Below, in pieces: positions 14,692 to 28,316 of a DNA stretch of 64,000 nt. The stretch is from positions 1-64,000 of the forward strand of contig NZ_FNRE01000016.1 of the NCBI RefSeq assembly GCF_900107705.1. Reading direction: 5' to 3'. The notes beneath the pieces were generated by a model. It saw nothing but the letters and a program-made list of their open reading frames with translations. It was not told the DNA's origin and did no database searches. The stretch is from Prevotella sp. tc2-28 (GTDB lineage Bacteria > Bacteroidota > Bacteroidia > Bacteroidales > Bacteroidaceae). Positions within the stretch are counted from its first letter, which is position 1. Each line of letters begins with the position of its first letter. The position numbers and the translations under genes were made by a program.

Positions 14692-16056
14692 ATGAATATT
14701 TCATTTGAAGCTCCAGACAAAATCAATGGTCTGATGACCATTACATTGGAGACGGCTGATTATCAGCCAGAGGTCGATAAGACATTGAAAGACTATCGTA
14801 AACGTGCAAACATTCCTGGATTCCGTCCTGGACAGGCTCCCATGGGAATGATTAAGCGCCAGTTCGGACCTTCTGTCAAAGTTGATGCCGTCAACAAACT
14901 GCTTGGAGAGAAGTTGTACGAGTATGTTCGTGAGAATAAGATTCAGATGCTGGGTGAGCCATTGCCCAGCGAGCAGCAGGAGCAGCTCGATTTTGAGAGT
15001 GACAAACCCCTGACTTTCAAGTTTGACATTGCTGTTGCCCCAGAGTTCGAAGCAAAGCTGAGTGGTAAGGATAAGATTCCTTATTATAACATCACTGTTG
15101 AAGACAAGCTCATTGATCAACAGGTTGAGATGTATCAGAGTCGTAGTGGTCACTATGAGAAGGTTGAGAATTTCGATATGGAGCAGCGTGACATGCTGAA
15201 GGGTGACCTCCGTGAACTTGATGCAGCAGGAAATGTTAAAGAAGGCGGTATTACGGTAGCTGATGCTGTGCTGATGCCTCAATACATCAAGGTTGACGAC
15301 CAGAAGAAACTCTTCGAAGGTTCTAAGCTGGGTGATATTATCACATGGAATCCCCGCAAGGCATACCCGGAGAGTGATGTAGAGGTTAGCTCATTGATGA
15401 AGATTCAGAAGGAGGAAGTGAAAGACCACGAAGGCGACTTCACGTTCCAGATTACAGAAATCAGCCGCTTCGTAAAGGCAGAGGTTAATCAGGAGCTGTT
15501 CGATCAGACTTTTGGTGAAGGTACTGTGAAGGATGAGAAGGAGTTCCGCCAGAAGATTGCCGACACTATCAGCCAGCAATTCAAGTCTGACTCTGACTAT
15601 AAGTTCCTGTTGGATGTTCGTGCACATATGGAGAAGAAGGTTGGGAAATTGGAGTTCCCCGAGGCTCTGTTGAAGCGCGTCATGCTAAACAATAACAAGG
15701 ATAAAGGCGCAGATTTCGTTGAGAAGAACTTTGACGCCAGCATCAAGGAACTTGGCTGGCACTTGATTAAGGAACAGCTGGTTGCTGCTCAGGAGATTAA
15801 GGTTGGAGATGACGATCTGAAGAACGTTGCCAAAGAGGCCGCCCGTGCGCAGTTTGCTCAGTATGGTATGTCGAATGTTCCTGATGAGTATTTGGAAAAC
15901 TATGCTCAGGAGATGCTGAAGAAGCGCGAGAATGTAGACGGATTGGTTGACCGTGCCGTTGACGTGAAACTCACTGCAGCCCTAAAGAGTGTAGTTAAGC
16001 TTGAAGAGAAAGACATCACATTGGATAAATTCCAGGAGATGCTTCAGGAAAAATAA
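14692..16056 (+). CDS. tig: Trigger factor
   Basis: The 454-residue ribosome-bound chaperone starts MNISFEAPDKINGLMTITLE. The N-terminal ribosome-binding domain carries IPGFRPGQAPMGMIKRQFG, a variant of the GFRxGxxP signature. A degenerate peptidyl-prolyl isomerase domain and a long helical C-terminal arm follow. Bacteroidota trigger factors are typically of this length. It is upstream of clpP-clpX, as in many bacteria, but a terminator separates them. Confidence 0.93.
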   Translation: MNISFEAPDKINGLMTITLETADYQPEVDKTLKDYRKRANIPGFRPGQAPMGMIKRQFGPSVKVDAVNKLLGEKLYEYVRENKIQMLGEPLPSEQQEQLDFESDKPLTFKFDIAVAPEFEAKLSGKDKIPYYNITVEDKLIDQQVEMYQSRSGHYEKVENFDMEQRDMLKGDLRELDAAGNVKEGGITVADAVLMPQYIKVDDQKKLFEGSKLGDIITWNPRKAYPESDVEVSSLMKIQKEEVKDHEGDFTFQITEISRFVKAEVNQELFDQTFGEGTVKDEKEFRQKIADTISQQFKSDSDYKFLLDVRAHMEKKVGKLEFPEALLKRVMLNNNKDKGADFVEKNFDASIKELGWHLIKEQLVAAQEIKVGDDDLKNVAKEAARAQFAQYGMSNVPDEYLENYAQEMLKKRENVDGLVDRAVDVKLTAALKSVVKLEEKDITLDKFQEMLQEK

Positions 16057-16094
16057 GTAAAAAAGGACACTTTAAAGTTCTTTAACCAAAAAAT

Positions 16095-16126
16095 AAAGTC
16101 GGAATGTATGGCATTCCGACTTTTTT
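16095..16126 (+). terminator. Terminator after tig
   Basis: AAAGTCGGAATG / CATTCCGACTTT with loop TATGG, followed by a T run. It ends tig, and clpP has its own promoter box TAATTTTG at 16130-16137 directly after it. Confidence 0.88.
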
Positions 16127-16152
16127 GTGTAATTTTGTATTTACTAATCACA

Positions 16153-16824
16153 ATGAATATGAACAACGATTTTAGAAAATACGCTACTAAGCATCTTGGC
16201 ATTAATGGCCTTGTACTTGATGAAGTGATGAGTGCACAGGCACAGTATCTGAACCCTTACATCCTTGAAGAACGTCAATTGAACGTGACACAGATGGATG
16301 TTTTCTCACGTTTGATGATGGACCGCATTATCTTCCTCGGTACTCAGATTGATGATTATACCGCCAATACACTGCAGGCTCAACTGTTGTATTTGGACTC
16401 TGTTGACTCCGGCAAGGACATCAGCATCTATCTGAACTCTCCTGGTGGTAGTGTTACGGCGGGACTGGGTATCTATGATACTATGCAGTTCATCTCTAGC
16501 GATGTGGCAACTATTTGTACTGGAATGGCCGCTTCTATGGCTGCTGTTCTGCTTGTGGCTGGTACAGAAGGCAAACGCTCTGCCTTGCCTCACAGTCGCG
16601 TAATGATTCACCAGCCTCTGGGCGGCGTACAAGGACAGGCTTCGGATATAGAAATCGAAGCAAAGGAGATCATGAAGTTTAAGAAAGAACTCTATACGAT
16701 TATCTCCGAGCATTCGCATACACCATATGATAAGGTGTGGAATGACTCTGACCGTAACTATTGGATGACGGCAGAAGAGGCAAAAGAGTATGGTATGATT
16801 GACCAGGTATTGATAAAGAAGTAA
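16153..16824 (+). CDS. clpP: ATP-dependent Clp protease proteolytic subunit
   Basis: This ~223-residue serine protease has the catalytic Ser in [12 protein letters not shown] and the His in [11 protein letters not shown], plus the Gly-rich [17 protein letters not shown] strand. The tetradecamer degrades substrates unfolded by ClpX. I start it at 16153 (MNMNNDF) because the promoter box TAATTTTG at 16130-16137 lies inside the longer frame. The stop overlaps the clpX ATG by one base. Confidence 0.96.
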   Translation: MNMNNDFRKYATKHLGINGLVLDEVMSAQAQYLNPYILEERQLNVTQMDVFSRLMMDRIIFLGTQIDDYTANTLQAQLLYLDSVDSGKDISIYLNSPGGSVTAGLGIYDTMQFISSDVATICTGMAASMAAVLLVAGTEGKRSALPHSRVMIHQPLGGVQGQASDIEIEAKEIMKFKKELYTIISEHSHTPYDKVWNDSDRNYWMTAEEAKEYGMIDQVLIKK

Positions 16825-18038
16825 TGAGGAAACAGTGTAACTTTTGCGGACGGTCAGAAAAAGAGGTTAAGCTCTTGATAACTGGAGTGAATGGTTGTAT
16901 CTGTGAAGACTGTGCAGTGCAGGCTTATCAGGTGGCAACTGCTAATGGCTATGGCCCTGATGCAAAGAAGGCTGCTGCCCCCTTTAAAATGAAACGTTTG
17001 CCAAAACCTAAAGAAATCAAAGAACACCTTGATCAGTATGTGATAGGTCAGGATGAGGCAAAACGTTTCCTTTCCGTAGCAGTTTATAACCATTACAAAC
17101 GATTGCAGCAACCTGCAGACGAAAATGGTGTTGAGATAGAGAAATCGAACATTATCATGGTCGGTTCTACGGGAACGGGTAAGACCTTGCTTGCTCGTAC
17201 TATTGCGAAGATGCTGGATGTGCCGTTTACGATAGTAGATGCTACCGTATTCACAGAGGCAGGCTACGTTGGTGAGGACGTCGAGAGTATCCTTTCCCGT
17301 TTGTTGCAAGTGGCAGATTATAATGTGGAAGCTACGCAACGAGGCATCGTCTTTATTGACGAGATTGACAAGATAGCTCGTAAGTCTGACAACCCTAGCA
17401 TTACCCGTGACGTGAGTGGTGAAGGCGTACAGCAGGGATTGTTGAAATTGTTGGAGGGCACGATAGTTAATGTACCGCCGCAGGGAGGTCGTAAGCATCC
17501 TGATCAGGAGTATATTCATGTGGATACGCGTAATATACTGTTTATCTGTGGTGGCGCCTTTGACGGAATAGAACGCAAGATAGCCCAGCGTATGAATACA
17601 CATGTGGTAGGTTATAATTCCGTGCAGAATGTGCGCAAGATAGACAAGAACGACTTGATGCAATATATCTTGCCGCAGGACTTGAAGTCGTTTGGACTTA
17701 TCCCTGAAATTATCGGCCGTCTGCCTGTGCTGACCTATTTGAATCCGTTGGATCGTGACGCACTGACCAAAATTTTGACGGAACCGAAGAATTCTATAGT
17801 CAAACAATATGAGAAACTGTTTGAAATGGATGGCATCAAGTTGACGTTTACTCCCGAAGCATTAAAGCTGATTGTTGATAAGGCTATGGAGTATAAACTT
17901 GGTGCTCGTGGACTACGCTCCATAGTTGAAAGTATCATGATGGATGCGATGTTTGAGATACCATCAAAAAGAACGAAATCCTTTGACGTGACGGCGGAGT
18001 ATGCTCAGAAGCAGCTTGATAAGTCACATTTAAACTAA
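16824..18038 (+). CDS. clpX: ATP-dependent Clp protease ATP-binding subunit ClpX
   Basis: The 404-residue AAA+ unfoldase has an N-terminal four-Cys zinc finger ([14 protein letters not shown], then CICEDC). Walker A is GSTGTGKT, Walker [12 protein letters not shown] and the pore loop GYVGEDVES. Translation is coupled to clpP (TAATG), ensuring joint production of unfoldase and protease. Confidence 0.97.
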   Translation: MRKQCNFCGRSEKEVKLLITGVNGCICEDCAVQAYQVATANGYGPDAKKAAAPFKMKRLPKPKEIKEHLDQYVIGQDEAKRFLSVAVYNHYKRLQQPADENGVEIEKSNIIMVGSTGTGKTLLARTIAKMLDVPFTIVDATVFTEAGYVGEDVESILSRLLQVADYNVEATQRGIVFIDEIDKIARKSDNPSITRDVSGEGVQQGLLKLLEGTIVNVPPQGGRKHPDQEYIHVDTRNILFICGGAFDGIERKIAQRMNTHVVGYNSVQNVRKIDKNDLMQYILPQDLKSFGLIPEIIGRLPVLTYLNPLDRDALTKILTEPKNSIVKQYEKLFEMDGIKLTFTPEALKLIVDKAMEYKLGARGLRSIVESIMMDAMFEIPSKRTKSFDVTAEYAQKQLDKSHLN

Positions 18039-18065
18039 GGTGTGGAAGCACCTCAATAAGAGTCT

Positions 18066-20249
18066 ATGGCAAATAATAAACAAAATCTGACGGAGGCCCT
18101 GAAGAAATATTTCGGCTTTGATAAGTTCAAGGGCGATCAAGAGGCCATTGTCCAAAATGTCCTGGATGGTAAAGATACCTTTGTGCTGATGCCTACTGGT
18201 GGCGGTAAGTCGCTATGCTATCAGTTACCCTCTTTGTTGATGGAAGGCACGGCCATTGTTATTTCCCCGTTGATAGCCTTGATGAAGAATCAGGTGGATA
18301 TCATTAGTTCGATGAGTGACGAGGGAACGGCCCATTATCTCAATTCCTCGCTTAACAAGGCAGCTATTGATCAAGTGAAGGCAGACATACTGGCAGGGAG
18401 AACTAAACTGTTGTATGTTGCTCCGGAGTCGTTGACGAAAGAGGAAAATGTGGAATTCCTGAAGCAGGCAAAGATTTCATTCTATGCTGTGGATGAAGCG
18501 CATTGTATTTCTGAGTGGGGGCATGATTTCCGCCCCGAATATCGTCGCATCCGCCCGATAATCAATGAGATAGGCGTTGCTCCAGTGATCGCTCTGACAG
18601 CAACGGCTACTGATAAAGTACGTACGGATATCAAGAAGAACCTCGGCATTTTGGACGCTGTCGAATTCAAGAGTTCCTTTAACCGTCCGAATCTGTATTA
18701 CGAGGTGCGCCCGAAGACACGTGAGGTCGATAAGGATATTATTAAGTTCATTAAGCAACATTCCGGCAAGAGTGGCATTATCTACTGTCTTTCACGTAAG
18801 AAAGTAGAAGAATTGGCTGAGATTCTTAAGGCTAATGACATTCGGGCGGCTGCATACCATGCAGGTCTGGAATCGGCGCTTCGTTCGCAGACACAAGATG
18901 ATTTTCTAATGGAACGCATTGATGTGATCGTTGCGACGATAGCTTTTGGAATGGGTATAGATAAACCAGATGTGCGTTTTGTGATTCACTATGACATCCC
19001 TAAGTCTCTGGAAGGATACTATCAGGAAACAGGACGTGCAGGACGTGATGGTGGTGAGGGACTGTGCATTACTTTCTATGCTCAAAAGGATTTGCAGAAG
19101 CTGGATAAATTTATGGAAGGCAAACCCGTCGCTGAACAGGATATCGGTCGGCAACTATTGGCTGAGACGGCTGCTTATGCGGAGACCTCTGTGTGCAGAC
19201 GTAAGATGCTTCTCCATTATTTTGGCGAGGAATATACACAGGAGAACTGTCATAACTGTGATAATTGCCTGCATCCCAAGACTAAAATTGATGCGGAGAA
19301 ACAGCTTGTTATCGTATTGGGCGCCATACAAGCCCTAAAGGAGAACTTCCGCTCTGACTATATTGTTGACTTTGTGATTGGTCGCGAAACTGAGGAAATT
19401 CTCGCTCATAAACACCAGAATCACGAACTCTTCGGAGCGGGTGAGGACTATGAAGAGAAACACTGGAATCCAGTCATCCGTCAAGCCTTGATTGCCGGTT
19501 ATTTGAAGAAAGACGTGGAAAATTATGGACTGCTGAAACTGACATCTGCCGGGAAGAAATTCCTGAAAAATCCGACGACATTCCAAATTGTTGAGGACAA
19601 TGAGTTTGCAGAGGATTATGAGTCCAGTACTGAGCATGAAGGAGGAACGAGTGCCCTTGACCCCACCTTAAGTGCGATGCTTAAAGATTTGCGAAAGAAG
19701 GTCAGTCGGCAGTTGGACCGTCCCCCCTATGTTATTTTCCAAGATGTGTCTATTGAGCAAATGGCTACTGACTACCCCATGACCCTGGAGGAGTTGAAAA
19801 ATATTCAGGGAGTAGGAGAAGGAAAGGTGAAACAGCCTTATGCCAAGGCATTCGTTGATTTAATCAAACAATATTGTGAGGAGAATGAAATAGTCCGTCA
19901 TGCAGACCTCCGTGTCCGAACGGTTGCCAAGAAGTCGATATTGAAAGTGAAGATCATTCAGGCCATAGATCGTCAGATAGCCCTTGATGATATTGCTACA
20001 GCGCAAGGACTTGAGTTTGAAGAACTGCTGGACGAGGTAGAGGCTATTGTTTATAGTGGCACCAAACTGAATATTGACTACTTTTTGGATGAAGTGATGG
20101 ACGAGGATCATATTGACGACATCTATGATTATTTTGCCGACAGTGAAACCGATTCGCTGGAAGCTGCAATAGATGAGTTAGGTCAGGAATGCTCGGAAGA
20201 TGAGATTCGTTTGGTCCGTATAAAGTTTATCTCAGAAATGGCTAATTAG
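18066..20249 (+). CDS. recQ: ATP-dependent DNA helicase RecQ
   Basis: The 727-residue superfamily-2 helicase unwinds DNA 3' to 5' during recombination and fork repair. It shows Walker A PTGGGKSLCYQLP, the DEAH box (AVDEAHCISEWGHDFR), motif VI QETGRAGRDG, then a four-Cys zinc site (CRRKMLLHYFGE, CHNCDNCL). RQC and HRDC domains follow (residues ~540-620). A Bacteroidota-type C-terminal extension of about 110 residues with helix-turn-helix character ends the protein. It lies 27 bases after clpX and may share its transcript. Confidence 0.95.
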   Translation: MANNKQNLTEALKKYFGFDKFKGDQEAIVQNVLDGKDTFVLMPTGGGKSLCYQLPSLLMEGTAIVISPLIALMKNQVDIISSMSDEGTAHYLNSSLNKAAIDQVKADILAGRTKLLYVAPESLTKEENVEFLKQAKISFYAVDEAHCISEWGHDFRPEYRRIRPIINEIGVAPVIALTATATDKVRTDIKKNLGILDAVEFKSSFNRPNLYYEVRPKTREVDKDIIKFIKQHSGKSGIIYCLSRKKVEELAEILKANDIRAAAYHAGLESALRSQTQDDFLMERIDVIVATIAFGMGIDKPDVRFVIHYDIPKSLEGYYQETGRAGRDGGEGLCITFYAQKDLQKLDKFMEGKPVAEQDIGRQLLAETAAYAETSVCRRKMLLHYFGEEYTQENCHNCDNCLHPKTKIDAEKQLVIVLGAIQALKENFRSDYIVDFVIGRETEEILAHKHQNHELFGAGEDYEEKHWNPVIRQALIAGYLKKDVENYGLLKLTSAGKKFLKNPTTFQIVEDNEFAEDYESSTEHEGGTSALDPTLSAMLKDLRKKVSRQLDRPPYVIFQDVSIEQMATDYPMTLEELKNIQGVGEGKVKQPYAKAFVDLIKQYCEENEIVRHADLRVRTVAKKSILKVKIIQAIDRQIALDDIATAQGLEFEELLDEVEAIVYSGTKLNIDYFLDEVMDEDHIDDIYDYFADSETDSLEAAIDELGQECSEDEIRLVRIKFISEMAN

Positions 20250-20298
20250 CTGCTGACTTTTTAGGGGGTGGCTTTTTGCATTAAAACGTGTTAATATT

Positions 20299-20346
20299 GC
20301 GTGCAAAGATGGCGTTTTCTCACGGGAAATCACTATCTTTGCACGC
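20299..20346 (+). promoter_or_regulatory. guaB promoter embedded in an inverted repeat
   Basis: TATCTTTG (20334-20341) is the -7 box. It sits in a perfect 12-bp inverted repeat: GCGTGCAAAGAT at 20299-20310 and ATCTTTGCACGC at 20335-20346, with 24 bases between. The dyad could be an operator or could give a weak opposing promoter. Confidence 0.6.
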
Positions 20347-20357
20347 AATAAAATTAA

Positions 20358-23272
<2,915 letters not shown>

Positions 23273-23280
<8 letters not shown>

Positions 23281-24664
23281 GAGAATACTAGTTTTACTAG
23301 TCCAGCTGATTTCACTGGTTTCACTGGTTAAGGCACAACAGCCTGCAGACAGTACGGTAGCAGCCAATCCGACAGGAACCGTTGTTGATGAGGTCATTTG
23401 GGTGGTTGGTGATGAAGCTATCTTGATGTCTGATGTTGAGGCTATGCGTATTCAGGGGCAGCAAGAGGGTTTACACTGGTCTGGTAACCCAGACTGTTCT
23501 ATACCCGAGCAGATTGCCGTACAGAAATTGTATCTGAACCAAGCCATCATTGACAGTATTCAGGTGACGGATGCGGAAATAGCACAAGCTGTGGAGCAGT
23601 ATCTGGATAACATGATTAATGCTATCGGCTCACGTGAGAAGCTGGAGGAATACCACAAGAAGAATATCAGTCAGATACGTGCCGACCTGCGTGAGTCCTA
23701 TCGTGAGCGTCAGTTGGTACAGGGCATGCAACAGAAACTGGTTCAGAATATCACGGTGTCACCTGCCGAGGTGCGTCGTTATTTCAAAGACCTTCCTCAA
23801 GACAGTCTTCCTTTTGTCCCTACAGAAGTTGAGGTGCAGATTCTTACTCAGCAGCCTAAGGTAGAACAGGAGGAAATCAATCGTGTGAAGGATGAGCTGC
23901 GTAACTATACCGATCGTATTAATAAAGGAGAGGCTTCGTTCCAGACATTGGCACGCCTGTATTCCGAGGATCCTGGTACGGCTCGTCGTGGTGGAGAACT
24001 GGACTATACCGGTCGTGGCATGCTTGATCCTGCTTTTGCTAATGTCGCTTTTGGCTTGACAGACCCTAAGCGTGTCTCTAAGATTGTCGAGTCAGAGTTT
24101 GGTTTCCATATTATCCAGCTTATTGATAAACGTGGTGACAAGATCAAGGTGCGCCATATCCTGCGTAAGCCAGTAGTCAGTGATGATGCTGTCACGAAGG
24201 CATTGGCTCGTCTGGACTCTATCCGTACAGATATTGTGGATGGAAAATTCACCTTTGATGCCGGAGCTTCTATTATCTCCGATGATAAAGATACCCGTAA
24301 CAACCATGGTTTGATGGCGAATGTCACGCAAGAAGGACGTACCTCAAGGTTTAAAATGGCTGATTTGCCTGCGGAAGTTGCCAAGGCTGTTGATACATTG
24401 AGCGTTGGGGCTATCTCAAAACCGTTTATGATGATTAACGAACGTGGTAAAACAGTTTGTGCTATTGCGAAGTTGAAGAACCGTATTGATGGTCACAAAG
24501 CCACCATTACCGAGGATTTTCAGGTGATGAAGAACTTGGTGCTGAACAAGCGTCGCAATCAAGTGCTGCACGATTGGGTGGTCAAGCGAATCAAGTCTAC
24601 TTATGTCCGTATCAACGACCGCTATCGTGACTGCCAATTTGAATATGAAGGTTGGGTGAGATAG
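23273..24664 (+). CDS. SurA-like peptidyl-prolyl isomerase (2)
   Basis: The 463-residue periplasmic chaperone has a signal peptide ending LVKAQ. A SurA N-terminal domain (TVVDEVIWVVGDEAILMSDVE) is followed by two parvulin domains: EVQILTQQPK...GGELDYTGRGMLDPAF...EFGFHIIQLIDKRGD, then KVRHILRKPVVSDD. This is the true SurA architecture, while the preceding gene is a divergent relative. Tandem SurA-like genes before an OstA-like gene suggest an outer-membrane biogenesis operon. Repeated TTTCACTGG and ACTAGT units lie in the signal-peptide codons. Confidence 0.92.
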
Positions 24665-24687
24665 TGGTTTGAAGTAAGAGGTAAGCA

Positions 24688-26304
24688 TTGAAAAGATTAC
24701 TGTTTGCCATATTAGGTCTAATGATGCTGGTCATGGTGTTTGCTGTGACGCCAGCCCGTAAGCGTACTCCTCGTAAGAAGGTCGAGGATAAAAGAGTCTA
24801 TCTTGTTCATTCTGATAATCTCCACTACGACCAGTATCGAAATGGAGACGCTCAAGTGCTACATGGTAATGTGCATTTCCGTCATAATGGAGCCAATCTC
24901 TATTGTGACAGCGCTCATTTCTATGAAACATCCAACTCCTTTGAGGCTTTCGGGCATGTGAAGATGCAACAGGGTGACACCCTTCGCCTAACTAGCGACT
25001 ATGCCTATTATGATGGTAATGACCAGTTGGCACAAGCTCGTTATAATGTGGTTCTAAAGCATCGCAAGACGACTCTTTATACTGATTCGCTTGACTACGA
25101 CCGCATGTATAACTTCGGTAACTTCTTTGAAGGTGGAAAAATGGTTGATGGCTCTTCTGTGCTTTCTTCCGACTGGGGTGAATATCACACCGACACGAAG
25201 ATGGCGATGTTCTACTATGATGTACGCTTGAAAGACAAGAAGCTCTATCTAACTACTGACTCACTCTACTACGACACGCGTACCTCTATGGCGCATATTG
25301 TGGGACCATCGAATATCACCTCTGGCACTAGCCATATCTATAGTGAGAACGGCTATTACAATACCAAGACGGAACATTCGGAGCTATATGGACGTTCCAT
25401 CATCAAGGATGGGGGAAAGACACTGGTAGGTGACAGCGTGTATCATAATGCGAGTGACGGCACGAACTATGCTTATCGTAATGTTATTTTTAAAGACTCT
25501 GTCAACAAGAATATGATGACGGGTGACTATTGTGAATATAATGATTCTACAGGTTACGCGATGGCTACGAAGCGAGCAGTTACCATAGACTATTCCCAGA
25601 AGGACTCGTTGTTTATGCATGCTGACACCTTTAAGATATTCACTTTCAATATCCGTACCGATTCTGTCTATCGTAAGATACATGCTTATAACAAAGTGAG
25701 GGCCTACCGTCGTGACGTACAGGCTGTGTGCGATTCCTTGGTCTACAATTCTTTGGACTCCTGTATGACGATGTATCGTGATCCAATAGTCTGGAATATG
25801 AACCAGCAGCTGTTCGGTGAGGAGATTCGAGTCTATATGAAAGACTCCACCATCGACTATGCTCATGTTGTTAATCAGGCTTTCTCTGCTGAGCAGATGG
25901 CTGACTCTGTGCACTTTAACCAGGTATCATCTAAGGAGATGAAGGCCTTTTTCCAGAAAGGCGAGATTCGTGAGACACAGGCGATTGACAACGTGCTGAT
26001 TGTCTATTATCCCATTGATGAGTCCGACAGTACACTTATTGGTCTGAACTACACTGAGACTCCGTTGATGAAGATGTTCTTGGAGAATCGTAAGATGAAG
26101 AAGATATGGATGGAGAAACCGAGTGGGGTGCTCTATCCCATGTCGCAGATCCCAACTGATAAATATTTCTTGCCTCAGTATGCGTGGTTCGATTATGTGC
26201 GTCCACTTGACAAGAATGACATATTCAACTGGCGTCCAAAGAAGGCAGGGTCAGAGATGAAGGAGCAGAAACGTCGTGAAATCCCTAAACGCACGAAGAA
26301 ATGA
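24688..26304 (+). CDS. OstA/LptA-like protein
   Basis: The 538-residue protein starts with TTG, preceded by the purine-rich GTAAGAGGTAAG. An N-terminal signal or anchor helix (LLFAILGLMMLVMVFAVTPA) leads into repeated beta-strand units of the OstA/LptA type: DNLHYDQYRNGDAQVLHGNV, HFRHNGANLYCDSAHFYETS, EAFGHVKMQQGDTLRLTSDY. LptA forms the periplasmic bridge that carries LPS to the outer membrane. Bacteroidota have such long versions of uncertain precise role. The stop overlaps the mutL ATG by 4 bases. Confidence 0.88.
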   Translation: MKRLLFAILGLMMLVMVFAVTPARKRTPRKKVEDKRVYLVHSDNLHYDQYRNGDAQVLHGNVHFRHNGANLYCDSAHFYETSNSFEAFGHVKMQQGDTLRLTSDYAYYDGNDQLAQARYNVVLKHRKTTLYTDSLDYDRMYNFGNFFEGGKMVDGSSVLSSDWGEYHTDTKMAMFYYDVRLKDKKLYLTTDSLYYDTRTSMAHIVGPSNITSGTSHIYSENGYYNTKTEHSELYGRSIIKDGGKTLVGDSVYHNASDGTNYAYRNVIFKDSVNKNMMTGDYCEYNDSTGYAMATKRAVTIDYSQKDSLFMHADTFKIFTFNIRTDSVYRKIHAYNKVRAYRRDVQAVCDSLVYNSLDSCMTMYRDPIVWNMNQQLFGEEIRVYMKDSTIDYAHVVNQAFSAEQMADSVHFNQVSSKEMKAFFQKGEIRETQAIDNVLIVYYPIDESDSTLIGLNYTETPLMKMFLENRKMKKIWMEKPSGVLYPMSQIPTDKYFLPQYAWFDYVRPLDKNDIFNWRPKKAGSEMKEQKRREIPKRTKK

Positions 26305-28106
26305 CAGACGTAATACAGCTTCTTCCCGATAGTGTTGCCAACCAGATTGCTGCTGGTGAGGTTATACAGCGGCCGGCTTCTGTGATCAAGGAGTTGGTTG
26401 AGAATGCCGTGGATGCTGGTGCTACGACCATTAACGTGTTAGTGGTTGATGCAGGACGTACCTCAATACAGGTTATTGACGACGGCTGTGGTATGTCGGA
26501 AACCGATGCCCGCTTGGCTTTTGAACGACATGCAACATCTAAGATTCGCAAGGCTGATGACCTTTTCTCACTTCATACGATGGGTTTCCGTGGAGAGGCT
26601 TTGCCTTCTATTGCTGCTGTTTCCCAGGTAGAACTGCGCACTCGTCGTGCCGTGGATGAAATTGGCACATGTCTTCAGCTCTCTGGTTCCCGCGTAGATA
26701 GTCAGGAACCTTGTGCTTGTTCCGCAGGATGTAGCTTTACGGTAAGCAACCTGTTCTTCAATGTACCGGCTCGTCGTAAGTTTCTGAAGACCAATGCAAC
26801 CGAACTGAACAATATCCTGACGGCATTCGAACGCATTGTGTTGGTATATCCTGCTATTAATTTTACACTTCATAGCAATGGACAGGAATTGATGAACCTG
26901 CGTGGAGGCTCACTTCGTCAACGCATCACTGATGTCTATGGTCGTCGCTACGGTCAAGACTTATTACCCGTCAGTGTTGAAACGGCGATGTGTAAGATAA
27001 CAGGTTTCACGGGTAAGCCGGAGTCGGCTCGTAAGAAAGGCGCCCACGAGTACTTCTTCGTCAATGGGCGCTTTATGAAACATGCTTATTTTCATAAAGC
27101 AGTACTTCAAGCCTACGACAGACTTATACAAATAGGTACGCACGTACCTTATTTTATATATTTCGATGTCAATCCTGCTGATATCGATGTTAATATCCAT
27201 CCTACTAAGACGGAAATTAAGTTCGAGAACGAGCAGGCTATCTGGCAAATCCTTGCAGCAGCCATCAAGGACGCTATCGGGCAGTTCTGTGAAATACCCC
27301 AGATAGATTTCGATACTGAGGGTAAGCCTGACATCCCGGTGTATGATCCTACTTTGATAGGTTCCAATCCTTCGAGTCCGACAAGTTTAACTAGTTCAAC
27401 TAGTCCTCAGTACAATCCTTTCCGACAGAAGCCGTCACAAGACTGGCAGCGGCTTTATGAAGGGCTTCCCAAGGAGGAGCCCATTGAACAGCCGGCACTT
27501 TTTGACGAAGTGATGACAGATAACTCTCGTTCTGATATCACAGACATTGCTCCTTCTCACTACCAGTATAAGGGGCGGTATGTGATGACAGCGGTCAAGT
27601 CAGGCTTAATGATTGTTGACCAACACCGTGCTGATATCCGTATACGATATGAACGCTATCTCCATCAGTTGGCTGAGGCACCCGCCCAGAGTCAGCGGCT
27701 GCTGTTTCCAGAGGTGTTGGAACTGTCACCTGCTGAGGCTGCGCTGATGGCAGACTTGATGCCATCACTTACCAACTTGGGCTTCGAACTTACGTCGTTG
27801 GGTCCTGCCAGTTATGCCGTCAATGGGGTTCCGGCAGGCATCGAGGGATTACAGCCAACCACGCTCTTGCAAGAGCTGTTGGCGGCTCCTTCCTCTGTGG
27901 GACGTGATACGATGACTGCAAATACCACCTTGGCACTTACAATGGCGCGCCATGCTGCCATCCCCTATGGACAATTATTGTCCAATGCCGAGATGGATAT
28001 CCTCGTCAATGATCTTTTTGCGTGCGAAAATGTGAACTACACGCCAGATGGTCGCGCTATTTTGTGTATACTACCACAACAAGATATTGAGCATCTTTTA
28101 GGGTAG
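26301..28106 (+). CDS. mutL: DNA mismatch repair protein MutL
   Basis: The 601-residue protein has the GHKL ATPase motifs: ENAVDAGAT, DDGCGM and RHATSKI followed later by GFRGEAL. A flexible linker (about 345-400, with SNPSSPTSLTSSTSP) and a C-terminal dimerisation domain follow. It links MutS mismatch recognition to strand removal. The linker is encoded in part by AACTAGTTC-like 9-base tandem units. It is the last gene of the guaB run, and the next gene has its own promoter. Confidence 0.96.
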   Translation: MTDVIQLLPDSVANQIAAGEVIQRPASVIKELVENAVDAGATTINVLVVDAGRTSIQVIDDGCGMSETDARLAFERHATSKIRKADDLFSLHTMGFRGEALPSIAAVSQVELRTRRAVDEIGTCLQLSGSRVDSQEPCACSAGCSFTVSNLFFNVPARRKFLKTNATELNNILTAFERIVLVYPAINFTLHSNGQELMNLRGGSLRQRITDVYGRRYGQDLLPVSVETAMCKITGFTGKPESARKKGAHEYFFVNGRFMKHAYFHKAVLQAYDRLIQIGTHVPYFIYFDVNPADIDVNIHPTKTEIKFENEQAIWQILAAAIKDAIGQFCEIPQIDFDTEGKPDIPVYDPTLIGSNPSSPTSLTSSTSPQYNPFRQKPSQDWQRLYEGLPKEEPIEQPALFDEVMTDNSRSDITDIAPSHYQYKGRYVMTAVKSGLMIVDQHRADIRIRYERYLHQLAEAPAQSQRLLFPEVLELSPAEAALMADLMPSLTNLGFELTSLGPASYAVNGVPAGIEGLQPTTLLQELLAAPSSVGRDTMTANTTLALTMARHAAIPYGQLLSNAEMDILVNDLFACENVNYTPDGRAILCILPQQDIEHLLG

Positions 28107-28162
28107 AAGAGTGCATGAAATCAAGAATTTTACATTTTTTATTAAGAAAAAACAATAATTTC

Positions 28163-28193
28163 TTGTTTAATTAAAAAAAAATACCTAATTTTG
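28163..28193 (+). promoter_or_regulatory. Promoter of large lipoprotein/ompA
   Basis: TTG (28163-28165), 20 bases, TAATTTTG (28186-28193): exact consensus. A long A/T-rich leader of about 115 bases precedes the ATG at 28317, which is unusual here and may affect translation or message stability. Confidence 0.8.
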
Positions 28194-28316
28194 TCGCGAT
28201 TTGTAGGGTGTGACCCCGCATTTTGTGTGCTAATGTTAGAGAGAGAGTAAAGAAAAAACGGAATAAAACAATAAGAAATACATAAAGTTTTAATATTAAT
28301 TTAATTTTTAAGTTCA

